Positions 61,614 through 64,000 of a stretch of 64,000 nt of DNA are shown here, piece by piece (positions within the stretch are counted from its first letter, which is position 1; each line of letters begins with the position of its first letter). The notes under the pieces were generated by a model. It made no database searches. It was not told where the DNA came from and was given only the letters and a program-made list of their open reading frames with translations. The translations under genes were made by a program, and so were the position numbers. The stretch is from Candidatus Desulfovibrio intestinipullorum (GTDB taxonomy: Bacteria > Desulfobacterota > Desulfovibrionia > Desulfovibrionales > Desulfovibrionaceae): the NCBI GenBank assembly GCA_019113165.1, contig DXHV01000063.1:1-64000 (forward strand), read 5' to 3'.

Positions 61614-62420
61614 ATGAGCGCACAGAGCATGAATGCACAGGGCAATGATCCCCTGCTTGATGAAGAACGTGCCCAGAAATACCTGGATTCCCTGCCCACG
61701 GTGGAGGAAGGTCAGACCTTCTGCTTTGAGTGCACACCGGACGTTCCCTGTTTCAACCGCTGCTGCAGGCAGCTCACCCTGCCCCTGACCCCCTACGATG
61801 TCCTGCGCCTGTGCCGCAGGCTGGGCATGGCCAGTGCCGACTTTCTGGAAACCTTTGCCACCTTCAAGTCCTTCCCCGATTCCGGGCTGCCCATAGCCAT
61901 GCTGCGCATGCTCAAGGATCCGGATGAGACCTGTCCCTTCGTGACCCCTGCCGGCTGTCATGTCTATGATGACCGTCCGGGCGCCTGTCGCAGCTATCCC
62001 CTGGGCAGGGGCACAAGTCTCTCGCGCAACGGAGTGTCGGAGACCTTCTACCTTGTGCAGGAACCGCACTGCCGCGGCTTTGACGCGGGCAGGGACTGGA
62101 CGCCGCAGGAGTGGTTTGCCCATGAGCAGCTGGAAGACTACAACAGGTCCAATGACCGCTACATGCGCCTGGGCGCCATGGTCACGGCCTCCGGCGGCCC
62201 GGTGAGCCAGAAGGTGGGCAACATGGCCGTGCTCTGCCTCTACCAGCTGGACAAGTTCCGCGAATTCATCGAAAAGATGAAGCTCTTCAACAGGGTAGAT
62301 GTGAGCGAGGAGAGAAAGGCCGCCATCATGACAGATGACGAGGCAGCCCTGGAATTCGGCTACGACTGGGTTGAACTTGCGCTTTTCGGACAGTGCGAGG
62401 GGCTGAAGAAAAAGAACTGA
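61614..62420 (+). CDS. YkgJ-family cysteine cluster protein
   Basis: 268 residues. CFECTPDVPCFNRCC near residues 37-51, then CPFVTPAGCHVYDDRPGACRSYPLG form the conserved Cys cluster thought to bind zinc or an iron-sulfur cluster. The C-terminal half is helical without known motifs. Function unknown in the family. ATG 61614 after AAGGAGAG. Stands alone. Confidence 0.88.
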   Translation: MSAQSMNAQGNDPLLDEERAQKYLDSLPTVEEGQTFCFECTPDVPCFNRCCRQLTLPLTPYDVLRLCRRLGMASADFLETFATFKSFPDSGLPIAMLRMLKDPDETCPFVTPAGCHVYDDRPGACRSYPLGRGTSLSRNGVSETFYLVQEPHCRGFDAGRDWTPQEWFAHEQLEDYNRSNDRYMRLGAMVTASGGPVSQKVGNMAVLCLYQLDKFREFIEKMKLFNRVDVSEERKAAIMTDDEAALEFGYDWVELALFGQCEGLKKKN

Positions 62421-62577
62421 GATTGCTAACGCAAGCGTTTTATTTGCTTTTTGCTCCAAGGGGCGGTATGGTGCCCCATTCTCACGCTGGCCTGAAACAG
62501 AACGCCCGCCTGCGGCAGAACAGTCGCAAGCCGACCTCAGTTTTCGTGGAGCCAAATTTTGTTAAGGAGAACGATTG

Positions 62578-63774
62578 ATGCTGGATATTGAACAGCAGAT
62601 GGCACTGATTAAACGGGGCGCTGCAGAAATTATTGATGAAGGGGAACTGCGCAAGAAGCTGTCTCGCGGCACACCGCTCAGGGTCAAGGTCGGTTTTGAC
62701 CCCACTGCGCCGGACCTGCATCTCGGGCATACCGTCATCATGCAGAAGATGCGCCATTTCCAGGATCTTGGTCATACTGTCATCTTCCTGATCGGCGATT
62801 TTACCGGCCGTATCGGTGACCCGTCCGGCCGTTCCGAGACCCGTCCTCCCCTTACCGAGGAGCAGGTCAACGCCAATGCCGAAACCTACAAGAAGCAGTT
62901 GTTCAAGATTCTTGATCCGGAAAAGACCATTGTTGAATTCAATTCGCACTGGCTGGGCAAGATGGACGCAGCGGACTTCATCCGCCTGGCCTCCAGCTAT
63001 ACAGTGGCCCGCATCATGGAGCGTGACGACTTTTCCAAGCGTTTTCGCGAGAATACGCCCATTGCCATCCACGAATTCCTCTATCCCCTCTGCCAGGGCT
63101 ATGACTCCGTGGCTCTGAAGACGGACGTGGAAATGGGCGGCACGGACCAGAAGTTCAATCTGCTTGTTGGCCGCAACCTGCAGTCCCACTATGGCATGGA
63201 GCCGCAGTGCATCCTCACCGTGCCGCTGCTGGTTGGTCTGGACGGCGTCCGCAAGATGAGCAAGTCCTACAAGAACTACATCGGCATTGACGAGGCGCCC
63301 TCGCAGATCTTCGGCAAGACCATGAGCGTGTCCGACGATCTCATGTGGACCTACTACGAGCTTCTGTCTGCGAAGAGCATGGAAGAGATTGCCTCCCTCA
63401 AGGCCAGCGTTGCCGACGGCAGCCTGCATCCCAAGAAGGCCAAGGAAGAGCTGGCCCACGAGTTCGTGTGCCGCTTCCACGGTCAGAAGGCAGCCGACGA
63501 GGCCCAGGCGGATTTCAATGCCGTCTTTGCCAATGGCGGCGTGCCCCAGGATGCGCCCGAGGGGACCTGCGAGAGCGGGGAAAAGAGCGATCCCGTGTCC
63601 ATTCTCGCCGATTTCGGCCTGGCCAAGAGCCGCAGCGAGGCCAGGCGCAAGATAGCCGAAGGAGGCTTCTACATTGATGGCACCCAGTGCAAGGACGACA
63701 AGACGCCGCTTGCGCCGGGCAGCTACGTCATCCGCTTCGGCAAGAAGAAATTCCTGAAGCTGACAGTCCGTTAG
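62578..63774 (+). CDS. tyrS: Tyrosyl-tRNA synthetase (TyrRS, long-insert type)
   Basis: 398 residues from ATG 62578 with AAGGAG upstream (a TTG at 62575 is also in frame). Class I motifs HLGHTV (HIGH) and KMSKS, the tyrosine-site block [13 protein letters not shown], and a C-terminal S4 RNA-binding domain ([14 protein letters not shown]). No T-box leader was recognised in the 157-bp gap after the YkgJ gene. Confidence 0.97.
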   Translation: MLDIEQQMALIKRGAAEIIDEGELRKKLSRGTPLRVKVGFDPTAPDLHLGHTVIMQKMRHFQDLGHTVIFLIGDFTGRIGDPSGRSETRPPLTEEQVNANAETYKKQLFKILDPEKTIVEFNSHWLGKMDAADFIRLASSYTVARIMERDDFSKRFRENTPIAIHEFLYPLCQGYDSVALKTDVEMGGTDQKFNLLVGRNLQSHYGMEPQCILTVPLLVGLDGVRKMSKSYKNYIGIDEAPSQIFGKTMSVSDDLMWTYYELLSAKSMEEIASLKASVADGSLHPKKAKEELAHEFVCRFHGQKAADEAQADFNAVFANGGVPQDAPEGTCESGEKSDPVSILADFGLAKSRSEARRKIAEGGFYIDGTQCKDDKTPLAPGSYVIRFGKKKFLKLTVR

Positions 63775-63789
63775 CTTTGTCTGTACAAG

Positions 63790-63822
63790 GGGCCCGGAGC
63801 GTATCCGGGTCCTGTTTTTTTT
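63790..63822 (+). terminator. Rho-independent terminator after tyrS
   Basis: 9-bp stem with one wobble around CCCGGA-GCGTA-TCCGGG, followed by eight Ts at 63815-63822. Confidence 0.93.
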
Positions 63823-63832
63823 CAGGGGATAC

Positions 63833-64000
63833 ATGATGCCAAAGCTCTACGTGGCCATGGTCGGCCTGCCGGCCAGCGGCAAATCCACACTGGCAAACAG
63901 AATACGCGATGACCTGCAGGGCGAAGGCATAGCCTGCGCCATCTTCAACAATGGCGAGCTGCGCCGTCGGCTCACGGGACCGGAGTCCACAGAGTCGCAG
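63833..64000 (+). CDS. P-loop kinase, 6-phosphofructo-2-kinase-like (partial, cut by window end)
   Basis: The first 56 residues are visible. Walker A VGLPASGKSTLA comes close to the N terminus, and IFNNGELRRRL resembles the FNxGxYRR motif of the 6-phosphofructo-2-kinase family (fructose-2,6-bisphosphate metabolism). Two ATGs (63833, 63836) follow AGGGG. The downstream half, which often holds a histidine-phosphatase domain, lies outside the window. Confidence 0.65.
   Translation, partial: MMPKLYVAMVGLPASGKSTLANRIRDDLQGEGIACAIFNNGELRRRLTGPESTESQ

Noticed and set aside
1..64000. CRISPR arrays, prophage or plasmid origins
   Set aside because: No regularly spaced direct repeats, cas genes, integrases, or replication initiators were seen.

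Overview
The window looks like chromosome of a member of the Desulfovibrionaceae (Desulfovibrio/Bilophila/Mailhella group), a strictly anaerobic, Gram-negative, moderately GC-rich bacterium. This is inferred from three things: a Tat-exported selenocysteine formate dehydrogenase of two subunits with FdhE; aromatic biosynthesis that starts with the archaeal-type aldolase and 3-dehydroquinate synthase II; and TonB/ExbBD, RND efflux and lipoprotein genes that imply an outer membrane. No rRNA or marker phylogeny could be run.

Layout. 0-0.6 kb: the 3' end of a TnpB gene with its omega-RNA end, then tRNA-Phe. 0.8-8.6 kb, minus strand: telA-xpaC, fdhE, and fdhA-fdhB with an in-frame UGA. 9.1-14.9 kb: DUF362 protein, thiE, two lipoproteins and topA. 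15.0-21.3 kb: a complete tripartite RND efflux operon behind a promoter containing a perfect palindrome. 21.5-24.6 kb: an unrecognised exported protein, flhG and fliA. 24.7-30.3 kb, minus strand: the aromatic operon (archaeal-type aldolase, DHQ synthase II, pheA, aroA, tyrA), preceded by a leader peptide with the run Trp-Phe-Tyr-Phe-Val-Tyr-Phe and a terminator/antiterminator pair. 30.3-34.8 kb: DHH phosphoesterase, CbiR-like protein and a two-component system. 35.0-41.8 kb: a TonB-dependent uptake cluster (receptor, PepSY-type membrane proteins, exbB-exbD-tonB). 42.1-45.1 kb: M16C peptidase. 45.1-46.6 kb: a 1.5-kb stretch without a convincing gene but with a consensus sigma-54 promoter, strong hairpins and a terminator. 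46.6-56.0 kb: a TerC protein, the envelope/translation cluster pyrH-frr-uppS-cdsA-dxr-rseP-tsaB, and a second TerC-CBS-CorC protein. 56.2-64.0 kb: ribF, a DEAD-box helicase, hisI, hisG, a YkgJ-type cysteine cluster protein, tyrS, and the start of a P-loop kinase cut by the window edge.

How the genes fit together. FdhA and FdhB form a periplasmic formate oxidase and FdhE assists maturation. The aro operon makes chorismate, phenylalanine and tyrosine precursors and appears to sense aromatic tRNA charging by ribosome-mediated attenuation. The 35-42 kb cluster imports a TonB substrate, probably a ferric chelate. The pyrH to tsaB run couples nucleotide, ribosome-recycling, isoprenoid and phospholipid synthesis. 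The most noteworthy non-coding signals are the aro attenuator, the sigma-54-driven transcript near 45.3-45.8 kb, and the palindromic operator of the efflux operon.
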